DNA of 49,123 bases, taken from the NCBI GenBank assembly GCA_947474995.1, contig CANJNJ010000019.1, forward strand, positions 1-49,123, read 5' to 3'. Position 1 is the first letter of the stretch, and each line of letters opens with the position of its first letter. The translations under genes and the position numbers were made by a program. The notes under the pieces were generated by a model. It ran no database searches. It saw nothing but the letters and a program-made list of their open reading frames with translations, and was not told the origin of the DNA. Source of the DNA: Opitutaceae bacterium. Its GTDB lineage: Bacteria; Verrucomicrobiota; Verrucomicrobiia; Opitutales; Opitutaceae. This document shows, piece after piece, positions 8,968 to 16,814 of the stretch.

Positions 8968-9882
8968 TTACGCTACGCCGAGCGAGAACGGTTCCTCTGA
9001 CAGTATCGCCGACACCGGCACCTCACTGACCAAGGCCTTGATCCACGCGGCCATCTCCAGGGTGCCGGGTTTTTCTGACGCGGCATGGCCCAACATGATG
9101 AAGGCCTTGCCCGACCCAGCCGTGACCCAATCTTCGTAGAAGGGAAAAACCTCCCACTCGCAGGACTCGCCGCACACGACCACGTCGGCCTTCGTGGAAC
9201 GCACCATTTGCAGGGCGTCGGGCACCGTCAAGTAACCGGGCCGCACGACGACCCGGGAGACTGTCGCGTTCGGGTCGCCGAGCACCCGCATCGCGCGCAA
9301 CCCGAGCGAACTCTTGATCTGGGCCGCCAGGCCGCTGAGTCGTCCCGCCGGCAGGGCGTAAACTCCGGCCCCCACCAGCGACACGCGCTCGCTCGCCGCC
9401 AGATCCTGCTGTTTCGCCCAACCCAAAGCGCCAGCCAAGCCGCGCAAGCGGGGTTGGGTCGGCAGCGACAGCCAGTTCTCGCTGAAGCGCCAGAGGATCA
9501 ATCCGTGGTCTTCGATATATTTCTTCTTGAACTGGTACAGGTCGGTATTCTCCGCCCTCAGCCCGGGCAACGGGCCGGCGCCACGGCCCCCGCCCTTGGC
9601 CGCGCGGCCGCCGTTCGGCCCCGCGGACGGGACGCGAGACGAAGCCCGTCCTCCACCGCCACCGCCGCCCTGCCCCGGCCAGTAAGGCGATTGCACCGTG
9701 ATGACCAAATTCTGTTTGGATTTCACGGCCTGTTGCAAAACGTCCAGGGACGGCGTCCAGGCGGTCGCGATCCCCGTAACCGGATCGGTTGGCTTTCCCG
9801 CCTGGAATCCGTCGGTCCCGGAATTCTTCCAACCGGAGCCGAAATGTTCTTCAATCCGCAGGGTTATTTCTTGGGCTGTCAT
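8968..9882 (-). CDS. Divergent NIF3-like paralogue with Gly-rich insertion and missing metal ligands
   Basis: A 304-residue relative of the protein at 8059-8949, with the same order of segments (GKPTDPVTGIAT, YQFKKKYIEDHGLILWRF, LRAMRVLGDPN, IMLGHAASEKPG). Several metal ligands of its neighbour are replaced: the SHEPTFW region reads VQSPYWPG (63-70) and the IHDHWH region reads FSENWLSL (133-140). Only the C-terminal GH/E pair remains. A low-complexity insertion rich in Gly and Arg (about 70-104) follows the first changed site. The ATG at 9882 overlaps the upstream MBL gene by 32 bases. An alternative GTG at 9948 would add TRRRSVAAVAVG, which resembles a short Tat signal, so export is uncertain. 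It may be a regulatory or structural subunit of a mixed NIF3 complex. Confidence 0.8.
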   Translation of the reverse strand: MTAQEITLRIEEHFGSGWKNSGTDGFQAGKPTDPVTGIATAWTPSLDVLQQAVKSKQNLVITVQSPYWPGQGGGGGGGRASSRVPSAGPNGGRAAKGGGRGAGPLPGLRAENTDLYQFKKKYIEDHGLILWRFSENWLSLPTQPRLRGLAGALGWAKQQDLAASERVSLVGAGVYALPAGRLSGLAAQIKSSLGLRAMRVLGDPNATVSRVVVRPGYLTVPDALQMVRSTKADVVVCGESCEWEVFPFYEDWVTAGSGKAFIMLGHAASEKPGTLEMAAWIKALVSEVPVSAILSEEPFSLGVA

Positions 9883-11782
9883 TTTTTTGAGAATTCGCTC
9901 CACCCCGTGGCCCACGGCCACCGCGGCCACCGACCGCCGGCGCGTCACCGCCGGGGATGGATTTTGTGCCGACCAACGTAATGGACGCCGCAACATCGTC
10001 GACCCGGGACGACCGCACCATCCGCATGCCCGCCGGTCGAACTGAATTGTACATGGCCGCGTCGCCTTCCTTGAGGCCGCGGTTGGCCGCGTCCTGCACC
10101 TGATCGACAAACTCCGCCGCGGTCATCCATTCGGAATTCCTGGCGGTGTAAACCAAGTCGTACTTGCCATCCGTTTTCGCGCGCCATTTCGCCAGGGCGG
10201 CGGAAAAATTCTCCAGCGTATCATTGAGCAGCAATCCGCCATCCGTGGTCTGCCGACCCAACGCGTCCCCGGAAAACAACAACCGATCGGACTCGTCCAC
10301 GAGTGTCAGGCCGAATTTCGAGTGACCCGACAAAGTCGCCACGGAGAAGACGAGCGGTCGGCCCGCGGGATCCTGCCCCAGGCTGATGGAATCACCGTCC
10401 CCAATCGCGACCACCTCGCCCTTCGCCGCCGGCGGTATCGGCATGCCCTTGGGCACGAACACACGCTTCGCCGATGTCTGATTCAACCCGCCGACTTGGT
10501 CTGCATCGTCGCTCAACACCACGACATCCAGCGGCGTCTCGCCGACCAACCGGCGGACCAGTTCCCCCAGCCCGGGCCGGCCCGCGCCGGTGCCGATCAA
10601 CAACGCCCGCGTCGAACCTTTGAAGAGGTAGATCGTCTCCTCGGCGAGGCCGCGGATGAGGTAGAAGTTCGATTTGATCTTCCCCAACTGCGGAAGGATC
10701 CGACTGGGGGAAGAACCGGGCATCTGCACGGCGAGATAAGTTTTCGCCCCTTCCGGACTGATTCGCTCCAAGGAGAAGCAGACGCGGGCCGAGTCGAACC
10801 CACCCCAGACGATTCCCCGGCCGACACCGTACGGCTCGGCGACCAGGGTGCCATCGAAGATCGCATCGGCGACCCGGGCCTGATCCGTCAGATATTGTTT
10901 GTCGACCGGCCGGCCATTCATCGGGGGTTCCTTGCGCCCGCCCGAACTGTTCTGAAAAAAATGCGCCGGCAAGACCGTGAGGTGCTGATACGGAGCCACG
11001 GTGTCCACCACGTGGTGCGCTGACGAAGCGTATTGGGAAATAAACCCGAAATGCGCCCAGACAAACGCCGAGCCCATCGCATCGCCCGTCGCGATCATTT
11101 CATTCTCGCGATCGAGGTACCCGGTGGACCCCGGCGTGTGACAATAGAGGGACACGGCCTCGATGAGGCGTTCGCCCAAATCAATCTTGCCGACCGCGAC
11201 CCCATGCGGGCCGGGACCGCCACCCTCTTTGATCGGGACGTAATTCGCGGGCGCGTTCGCCGGCCAGTCCAGTTCCGGATAGTAAAGCGTGCGATCCGAC
11301 ATCGCACTGTTCTTGCCCGTGTGGTCGCCGTGGCTGTGGGTATTGGCGACCACGAAGTCCACGGGATTGGGCTTCACCTCGCCCGTATTCGTGTGGGCCA
11401 GCAGGTGGCGGACGAGTGTCTTGAGGTCGCTCTTCCCGGCCTCGTCCTGCGTATTTTGGGCGGTGTCGATCAACAACGCCAGGCGGGAGCCCTCCAGCAG
11501 ATACATCGATGAACCCTGCGACGAGGCGGGTCCGGGGAGAAAATTCTCAATGCGCCACGTGCGGTGTCCCTTGGCGTTGGTCGACATCAAGTAGGCCGTA
11601 TCCTGTGCCCACCGGTTGGGCGTCGCGAACGCCGGGAGCGCAACTCTCCCGTCGGCCAACTTTACCTCCGGCAGAAATCCCTGGGCTAGCCGGTAGTATT
11701 CCACGGGCGCGGGGGTGGCCGCGGCCAACGTCATCGGCAGGCCGGAAAAGAAACAGAGTAGGGGAATTATTTTTCGGTACAC
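9851..11782 (-). CDS. Exported tandem metallo-beta-lactamase-fold protein, second domain degenerate
   Basis: About 643 residues from a GTG start at 11782, chosen because it begins a signal peptide (YRKIIPLLCFFSGLPMTLAAA). The frame is open to another GTG at 11857, two bases after the upstream stop, and an ATG lies at 11734. Domain 1 has an intact MBL zinc motif, NTHSHGDHTG (H149, H151, D153, H154), a later CHTPGSTGY histidine, and ATGDAMG. Domain 2 (about 350-570) repeats the fold but reads LSDDADQVGG where the zinc motif should be, while keeping SGHSKFGL and SGDALG. The C-terminus is Gly/Arg-rich (GGRGGRGPRGG). MBL-fold enzymes hydrolyse esters, lactones, thioesters or phosphoesters. It follows a quinoprotein-cytochrome pair and overlaps the NIF3-like gene. 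Confidence 0.82.
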   Translation of the reverse strand: MYRKIIPLLCFFSGLPMTLAAATPAPVEYYRLAQGFLPEVKLADGRVALPAFATPNRWAQDTAYLMSTNAKGHRTWRIENFLPGPASSQGSSMYLLEGSRLALLIDTAQNTQDEAGKSDLKTLVRHLLAHTNTGEVKPNPVDFVVANTHSHGDHTGKNSAMSDRTLYYPELDWPANAPANYVPIKEGGGPGPHGVAVGKIDLGERLIEAVSLYCHTPGSTGYLDRENEMIATGDAMGSAFVWAHFGFISQYASSAHHVVDTVAPYQHLTVLPAHFFQNSSGGRKEPPMNGRPVDKQYLTDQARVADAIFDGTLVAEPYGVGRGIVWGGFDSARVCFSLERISPEGAKTYLAVQMPGSSPSRILPQLGKIKSNFYLIRGLAEETIYLFKGSTRALLIGTGAGRPGLGELVRRLVGETPLDVVVLSDDADQVGGLNQTSAKRVFVPKGMPIPPAAKGEVVAIGDGDSISLGQDPAGRPLVFSVATLSGHSKFGLTLVDESDRLLFSGDALGRQTTDGGLLLNDTLENFSAALAKWRAKTDGKYDLVYTARNSEWMTAAEFVDQVQDAANRGLKEGDAAMYNSVRPAGMRMVRSSRVDDVAASITLVGTKSIPGGDAPAVGGRGGRGPRGGANSQKNDSPRNNPAD

Positions 11783-11859
11783 GAGAAAGCAAGGTATTGA
11801 ACCGCCGACGCCGAGGCGGACCCGATCAGCAAGACGCAACAAACCGGAAAACGACACGA

Positions 11860-12813
11860 CTACGTTTTCTTTCCCCGGAGGGAAACCAGATACGCGAGCA
11901 CATCGTCCAGCTCGGCGGGCGCGAGCAACGCGCCGTAAACCGGCATCGGGGAGGCCTGGTCCTTTTTGAGTTCGGCCAGCTCTTTCTTATAAAACGAATG
12001 GATCTCGCCGGTGACGTCACGAAACTGGATCGAGTACGTGTCTTCGTTGACGCGGATACCGGCGTATTCCTTGCCGGCTTTGGTCTTGGCCCGGATGTAG
12101 CTGAAATTCAGCGGTAGACTGACATCGGCGCGATAAGGCTCGAAGCTCTGCGGGACGTCCGCGGCGGGCTCGACGAGGCTGCGCCGCAAAAACGCCACGC
12201 TGCGCCGCTGGCCGATATTCGTCAGGTCGGGACCAAACGCGACGCCCTGGCCGTCGCGCGTATGGCACGAGAGGCACGCGCCCTTGGTGCTGAAAACCTC
12301 GGCGCCCTTGGCGGGATCACCTGGCACCTTTTCGAGGGGGATCTGCCCCAGCGTTCGCACATAGGCGGCGATGAACGGCGCCTCCCCCGGCTGCAGCATC
12401 ACCCGCGGCATCTCGGTGCCGGGGATGCCGCCCTGAACAATGCGCACCAAACTCGGATCGTCCCCGGCGCGCGGCAGGCTCGGCTGCGCGAGCGTGGGTC
12501 CGCGCGAGCCCTCGCCCTTGGGCCCGTGACACGTCGAGCAGTGGGTCTCGAACAATTTCTGGCCCTTGGACAACTCGCCGGGCGCGGCCATGATTCGATG
12601 CATTTCCGCGACGGCGGCAGCGGGGTCCCCTCCCCGTCCACCCCCGCCTCCGCCACCCTTGCCCCGGCCGGGACCTTGCTTGGCCTGGGCCGCACTCGGG
12701 GCGGGCGTGGTGGCCGCGGCGGCGGCAGCGGCCGTCGCGTCGTTGGTGTGGTCCTGGGCGAGCAGCGAAATCGGGGCGAGCGTGAACAGGAGACAGAGCA
12801 GGCGGGGTTGCAT
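11860..12813 (-). CDS. Exported di-heme cytochrome c, copy 2
   Basis: A 317-residue paralogue of the cytochrome at 1127-2128. The ATG at 12813 gives a signal peptide (LLCLLFTLAPISLLAQ, 5-20). Heme motifs are CSTCH (92-96) and CLSCH (180-184), with a candidate methionine ligand in PGTEMP. Between signal and first heme is a low-complexity linker: an Ala run (about 28-34) followed by GPGRGKGGGGGGGRGG (47-62). The heme-free C-terminal part ends ELDDVLAYLVSLRGKK, as in copy 1. It lies 26 bases downstream of the quinoprotein at 12840-14501, so it is the likely electron acceptor for that enzyme. The next gene follows almost immediately. Confidence 0.92.
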   Translation of the reverse strand: MQPRLLCLLFTLAPISLLAQDHTNDATAAAAAAATTPAPSAAQAKQGPGRGKGGGGGGGRGGDPAAAVAEMHRIMAAPGELSKGQKLFETHCSTCHGPKGEGSRGPTLAQPSLPRAGDDPSLVRIVQGGIPGTEMPRVMLQPGEAPFIAAYVRTLGQIPLEKVPGDPAKGAEVFSTKGACLSCHTRDGQGVAFGPDLTNIGQRRSVAFLRRSLVEPAADVPQSFEPYRADVSLPLNFSYIRAKTKAGKEYAGIRVNEDTYSIQFRDVTGEIHSFYKKELAELKKDQASPMPVYGALLAPAELDDVLAYLVSLRGKKT

Positions 12814-12839
12814 GAGAGGACGCGGTTGCTGCGTTGTAA

Positions 12840-14501
12840 TTACAATCCAAACACGAACAGGCCGGCGCCAATCGCCACCGCGATGCGCTGCTGGCCGTCG
12901 ACCAGGAAACTCATCGGTCCGCCTTGCACGCGGACGCCACCGGAGAAATGCCAGAGTTCCTCGCCCGTCTTGCCGTCGAGCGCGTAGAAATCCCCCTCCA
13001 TCGTGCCGCTGAAGACGAGCCCCGTGACGGTGGAGAGCACCGGGCAGAAGGCGCGCGTCTGCATCTTGTGTTCCCAGACCGTCTTGCCCGTCGTCGCCTC
13101 GAGCGCCTTGAGCACGGTATAGGGCTCCGAGCCAATCAGGTTGACGCCGCCGCCATTCTCGAAGTGCCCGCCCACCGTATACGACCGCGGCTGCTTGTAG
13201 AACGTTTGCCCGTAGTTGTCGTGCGCGTTGACGTAGACCAGCCCCGTCACGGGATTGTAGGAGGGCGACATCCAGTTGGTGCCGCCGCCCAGCCCCGGAT
13301 AGACGACTTTGCCCTCCGTGGTCGGCTCCAGCCCGGGAATAACAATCGGGCGTCCGTGATCGTCGAGCCCCTTGGCCCACGTCTGATTCGTGAAGGCCCG
13401 GCCCGTGATGAACTCCCCGTTCGTGCGATCCAGCACGTAAAAGAACGCGTTGCGGTTGACCTGCACCAGCAGCTTGCGCGGCTTGCCGTTCACCTTGGCG
13501 TCAATGAGCATCGGCACCTGGTTCGAGTCCCAGTCGTGGACGTCGTGCGGCGTGTATTGGAAGTGCCACTTCAACTTTCCGGTATCGGCATCCACCGCGA
13601 CGACCGAGTTGGCGTAAAGATTATCTCCGGGACGATCGTCCCCGTTGTAGTCCGGCCCCGGGTTGCCGGTGCCCCAGTAGACCAAGTTAAGCTCGGGATC
13701 GAAGGTGCCGGTCACCCACGTGGAGGCCCCACCCGTTTTCCAGCTGTCGCCCGGGCCCCAGGTTTCATTGCCGGGTTCGCCCTGGCCCGGGATGGTATAA
13801 AACCGCCAGGCACTCTCGCCGCTCTTGGCGTCGAACGCCTCGACGAACCCGCGAATGCCGAACTCACCACCGGAAACACCGAGGACGATCTTGTCCTTTA
13901 CGGCCAGCGGCGCGCCCGTGATCGAGTAACCGAGGTGATAGTCGATGACGACCCGATCCCACCGTTCGAGTCCGGTGCTGGCATCGAGGCAGACCAGATG
14001 CGCGTCGAAGGTGCAGAGGTAGACGGAATCCCCGAGCACAGCGAGCCCGCGGGTGGGTGTGCCGCAGCAGATGGGGACATCTTCCGGGAACGGCCGCTTG
14101 TAATTCCAGAGCGGACGACCGGTCCGGGCGTCGAGGGCGGTGACGATGTTCGGGCGTTCGCTGATGTAGATCACGCCGTTGACCACGATCGGCGTGACTT
14201 CCCATTTGCTCGTATCCGTCTGCTGGTAGACCCAGAGCGGTTTCAAGTTCGCCACGTTTGCCGGAGTGATCTGCGCCAAGGCCGTGTGGCGGTGACCCGC
14301 GTAGTTGCCACTGTAGGTCAGCCAATTGCCCGGCTCGTTGCCGGAACGCAGAATGCGCTCGTAGGTGACCGGCGCGCGAGGCTCGGCCCGCCCCGTCACG
14401 CCGAAACCCAAGAGCAGCAGGCCCAGGGTCGCCGAACGAAAAAGGCTAAGCGGCAGCAGGGGCGAAACACGGCGGTGACAAAGGATCGAAGTTGAAGACA
14501 T
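12840..14501 (-). CDS. PQQ-type quinoprotein dehydrogenase, copy 3
   Basis: A 553-residue exported quinoprotein. The ATG at 14501 is chosen over the longer open frame (to 14618) because it places the signal peptide (SATLGLLLLGFGVTGRAEP) at the N-terminus. Landmarks are NEPGNWLTYSGNYAGHRHT, the vicinal cysteines ICCGTPTRG, GDNLYANSVVAVDADTGKLK, TPHDVHDWDSNQ, and the C-terminal RIAVAIGAGLFVFGL. It differs from copies 1 and 2 in the substrate-side segments (for example VQVNRNAFFYVLDRTNGEF), so the copies may act on different substrates. It probably starts the transcript that continues through cytochrome, MBL and the NIF3-like genes. Confidence 0.92.
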   Translation of the reverse strand: MSSTSILCHRRVSPLLPLSLFRSATLGLLLLGFGVTGRAEPRAPVTYERILRSGNEPGNWLTYSGNYAGHRHTALAQITPANVANLKPLWVYQQTDTSKWEVTPIVVNGVIYISERPNIVTALDARTGRPLWNYKRPFPEDVPICCGTPTRGLAVLGDSVYLCTFDAHLVCLDASTGLERWDRVVIDYHLGYSITGAPLAVKDKIVLGVSGGEFGIRGFVEAFDAKSGESAWRFYTIPGQGEPGNETWGPGDSWKTGGASTWVTGTFDPELNLVYWGTGNPGPDYNGDDRPGDNLYANSVVAVDADTGKLKWHFQYTPHDVHDWDSNQVPMLIDAKVNGKPRKLLVQVNRNAFFYVLDRTNGEFITGRAFTNQTWAKGLDDHGRPIVIPGLEPTTEGKVVYPGLGGGTNWMSPSYNPVTGLVYVNAHDNYGQTFYKQPRSYTVGGHFENGGGVNLIGSEPYTVLKALEATTGKTVWEHKMQTRAFCPVLSTVTGLVFSGTMEGDFYALDGKTGEELWHFSGGVRVQGGPMSFLVDGQQRIAVAIGAGLFVFGL

Positions 14502-14905
14502 GAGGATAAAACCGAGAAGAGCCGCTTCGCGGGGAACGAATAATTCCGCGCCACGACGAGAAAGATCAAACGGGGGATGAGGCTCGAAGACAGATGATCT
14601 TCTCGTTGGAAATGCCAAGGCAAACCCGTCACTAGGCCAAGCCGTTCGCGCGAAGGCACAACGTGTGGAAGTTTGCCCTGGACCAAGGCAGATAACTCGC
14701 GCAGAGGCGCAAAGGCGCAGAGTTTCAATCCAACAATCCTGTCCAATACCTTCGCCTAGCTAATCCTGGCAATCATCTCACCGCTTCGGGCTCGATCTCT
14801 GCGCCTCCGCGCCTTGAGCGAAGCGAGCGGGAACCCTGGTTTGGATCAGCGCAGCAACGTGGAGAAAGGCTTGGGAACGCTGAAGCCTTTTTGCCCCGTT
14901 TGAAT
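14502..14905. other. Gap holding a dyad repeat (family 4)
   Basis: 404 bases with no supported gene. It contains two imperfect inverted arms about 75 bases apart, 14699-14722 (GCGCAGAGGCGCAAAGGCGC...) and 14797-14820 (CTCTGCGCCTCCGCGCCTTG...), pairing at roughly three quarters of positions. The remainder must include the promoter of the quinoprotein at 12840-14501 and the end of the FGE-like transcript. Confidence 0.55.
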
Positions 14906-15826
14906 CTATTTCTTCGTGCTCGCGGGCGGGGCCGGCGGCGGCGTGGGCTTCGGCGGGACCGCCAGGACCAGGCGCAGGCCGACCCAATCGTTCTGCGTGT
15001 CGCCTGTCGTGCTCCAGCGATTGGTGGAGCTTTCCTGGCCGCGCATCTCGTGATGTGGCCGGATGATGTTGCGATCATTCGCCGAGGGCGGTCCGGCATA
15101 GTCGGTGACATCGACGCCAGGATACCGCGCGTACCAGTCAAAATTCCACTCGAGCGGGTAGCCGTACAGGTCGTAGATGCCCCAGGCGTTCGGCTTTCGG
15201 CCTGCGACCGGATGCGTCGGCAGGTTTGGCTTCGGCCAGTAATAGTCCTGGATGCTCGCCGGTTCTTTATCAGAGCCGGCGCGACACGCGTGCTCCCACT
15301 GCGCTTCCGTCGGCAGCGTGTAGCTGTGACCGACCGGGAGCCGGCCGGCCGTCTGCTCTCGCTCGGTCAGCCAGCGACAGAACTGCAGCGCGTCCTGAAA
15401 ACTAATCCCAACGACGGGGTGCGTGTCGTCCTGGAAAAAACCCGGATTGCGCCAACTGAGCCCGGGACGCAACGGACCGGCCTTGTCGTTCAACACGTGA
15501 AGCCCCACCCCACCGCGCTCGGCCTCGGTGAGGTAACCGGTGGCCGCCGTGAAATAGCTCCATTGGGCGACGGTGACCTCGGTCACGCCGATCCAGAACG
15601 ATTGCGTGAGCGTTACGCGGGTAGCGGGCCCCTCATCGGACTGCGGCCGGGCATTGACCTGGCCCATCACCACGACACCGGCCGGCGCTTTGACGAGGGC
15701 GTAGTGAAGTCCGGGCACCGACATTTTTTCGGCGCCCGCTTCGGCGGCCCCGAGATTTGGGGCGACGAACCCGAGCAGAACAAATCCGATTGAACAAGCG
15801 AACCATCGAGCAGCACGTGGGGTCAT
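14906..15826 (-). CDS. Exported FGE-sulfatase-fold (SUMF1/EgtB/PvdO-like) protein
   Basis: A 306-residue protein with a signal peptide (FACSIGFVLLGFVAPNLGAAE, about 9-29) and one FGE-sulfatase domain. Typical segments appear in order: RVTLTQSFWIGVTEVTVAQW, HPVVGISFQDALQFCRWLTE, YTLPTEAQWEHACRAG, NAWGIYDLYGYPLEW, and WVGLRLVL. The C-terminus is Pro-rich. True formylglycine-generating enzymes need a cysteine pair near the C-terminus; here that region reads RGQESSTNRWS with no cysteine, so sulfatase activation is unlikely. Other members of the fold are oxidases, carbohydrate-binding or signalling proteins. It lies upstream of the quinoprotein operon on the same strand. Confidence 0.85.
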   Translation of the reverse strand: MTPRAARWFACSIGFVLLGFVAPNLGAAEAGAEKMSVPGLHYALVKAPAGVVVMGQVNARPQSDEGPATRVTLTQSFWIGVTEVTVAQWSYFTAATGYLTEAERGGVGLHVLNDKAGPLRPGLSWRNPGFFQDDTHPVVGISFQDALQFCRWLTEREQTAGRLPVGHSYTLPTEAQWEHACRAGSDKEPASIQDYYWPKPNLPTHPVAGRKPNAWGIYDLYGYPLEWNFDWYARYPGVDVTDYAGPPSANDRNIIRPHHEMRGQESSTNRWSTTGDTQNDWVGLRLVLAVPPKPTPPPAPPASTKK

Positions 15827-16184
15827 GCCAGCGTTCTAGGGTCCGAAGTGCGCCGGTCAAACCTTCGGGAAAACAGGACCACGGACTATGGACCATCGAC
15901 TTCGAGGCGAGCACGCTCGCGCTGGGGCAGTCGGACTTTGAGCAAATGCGCCGGCTGTGCGCGCCACCCGGCGGCCAAAGTTGAAGTCGACCGGCGACGG
16001 CCTGCGCGCTGGCGATCCAGGCCGGGTTTGCCGGACGCGGCGGCCTGATTTTTGCGGTCTTGGTTGAACCTGGTTGCGCAATACAGTGTTGCCGGGGCCC
16101 CATCGACCCAGAGTCTAGGTCCTCCGGCCCAATTTTCTTCTCGGTCGCAGCAGACTGCGGCTCCGAATCCTCCCCATTTCCTCG
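15827..16184. other. Divergent intergenic region
   Basis: 358 bases between the FGE-like gene (minus) and the gluconolactonase-like fragment (plus), which must hold promoters for both directions. I see no convincing -35/-10 pair, operator or RNA. Short overlapping ORFs here show no protein features. Confidence 0.5.
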
Positions 16185-16664
16185 ATGCGCTCCCCTTTCT
16201 TAAAATTCCTGCCCGTCGCCGGCTGCGCGTTCGCCATCGTCGTCACGGCTTCGAACCTGAGTTCCCAAGTACCGCCGGCGCCCCGCCCGGCGCTCGACAA
16301 CTATCAACCCGGCCCCGACTCGAAACCCCAGCGGGACGGCACGCTCGAGTGGAAGCAGCCGTTCTATTGGGTCCACGTTCCGGATTGGGCCGACGACAGC
16401 GGCGCCGGGGAAATGTGCATGGACCGTGACGGCCGGGCGTATGTGGCGACGCGACTCGGCGTGCAGGTCTTTGACCGCAACGGTCGCGCGCGCGGCATCC
16501 TGCCGACGCCAGAGGGCCAGCCGACGAGCGTCTGCTTCGGCGGCGCGGCCTTCGACACGTTGTTCGTCACGAGTGGCGGCAGGCTTTATCGACGCCGCAT
16601 GCAGTCCTTCGGCGCACCCGCATTCCTGGCGCCCATCACGCTTCCGCCGTGGGGCGCGGGATAA
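16185..16664 (+). CDS. Short SMP-30/gluconolactonase-like C-terminal domain with signal peptide
   Basis: A 159-residue protein whose sequence from about residue 50 to the end matches the last part of long SMP-30/gluconolactonase-family proteins: DGTLEWKQPFYWVHVPD, ADDSGAGEMCMDRDGRAYVAT, GVQVFDRNGRARGILPTP, CFGGAAFDTLFVTSGGRLY. Residues 1-28 form a plausible signal peptide (VAGCAFAIVVTASNLSSQ). A complete SMP-30 propeller needs about 300 residues, so this holds only one or two of six blades. It is either a remnant of a larger gene that kept its signal peptide through an internal deletion, or a small exported protein that uses only this part. No stop codon or frameshift lies inside it. Confidence 0.7.
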   Translation: MRSPFLKFLPVAGCAFAIVVTASNLSSQVPPAPRPALDNYQPGPDSKPQRDGTLEWKQPFYWVHVPDWADDSGAGEMCMDRDGRAYVATRLGVQVFDRNGRARGILPTPEGQPTSVCFGGAAFDTLFVTSGGRLYRRRMQSFGAPAFLAPITLPPWGAG

Positions 16665-16714
16665 GAAGGCCGACGAGATGTCCGCGCACGAACAGCCACC
16701 CCGCCGAAACCAAG

Positions 16715-16784
16715 CCGTAACGATGCAATGGAAGATGGAGTCCGTCGTCCCCAACGGGCTCGACCTTTTATTGCATCGTCACGG
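16715..16784. repeat. Dyad element in the leader of the CitMHS transporter
   Basis: Two 20-base arms, 16715-16734 (CCGTAACGATGCAATGGAAG) and 16765-16784 (CTTTTATTGCATCGTCACGG), are inverted repeats at about 17 of 20 positions with a 30-base loop. The element ends 30 bases before the transporter ATG. It could be an mRNA structure or a dispersed repeat; no second copy was noticed in this window. Confidence 0.6.
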
Positions 16785-16814
16785 CTCCGGGGCGAACGGC
16801 GGGAAATTTCCCGG

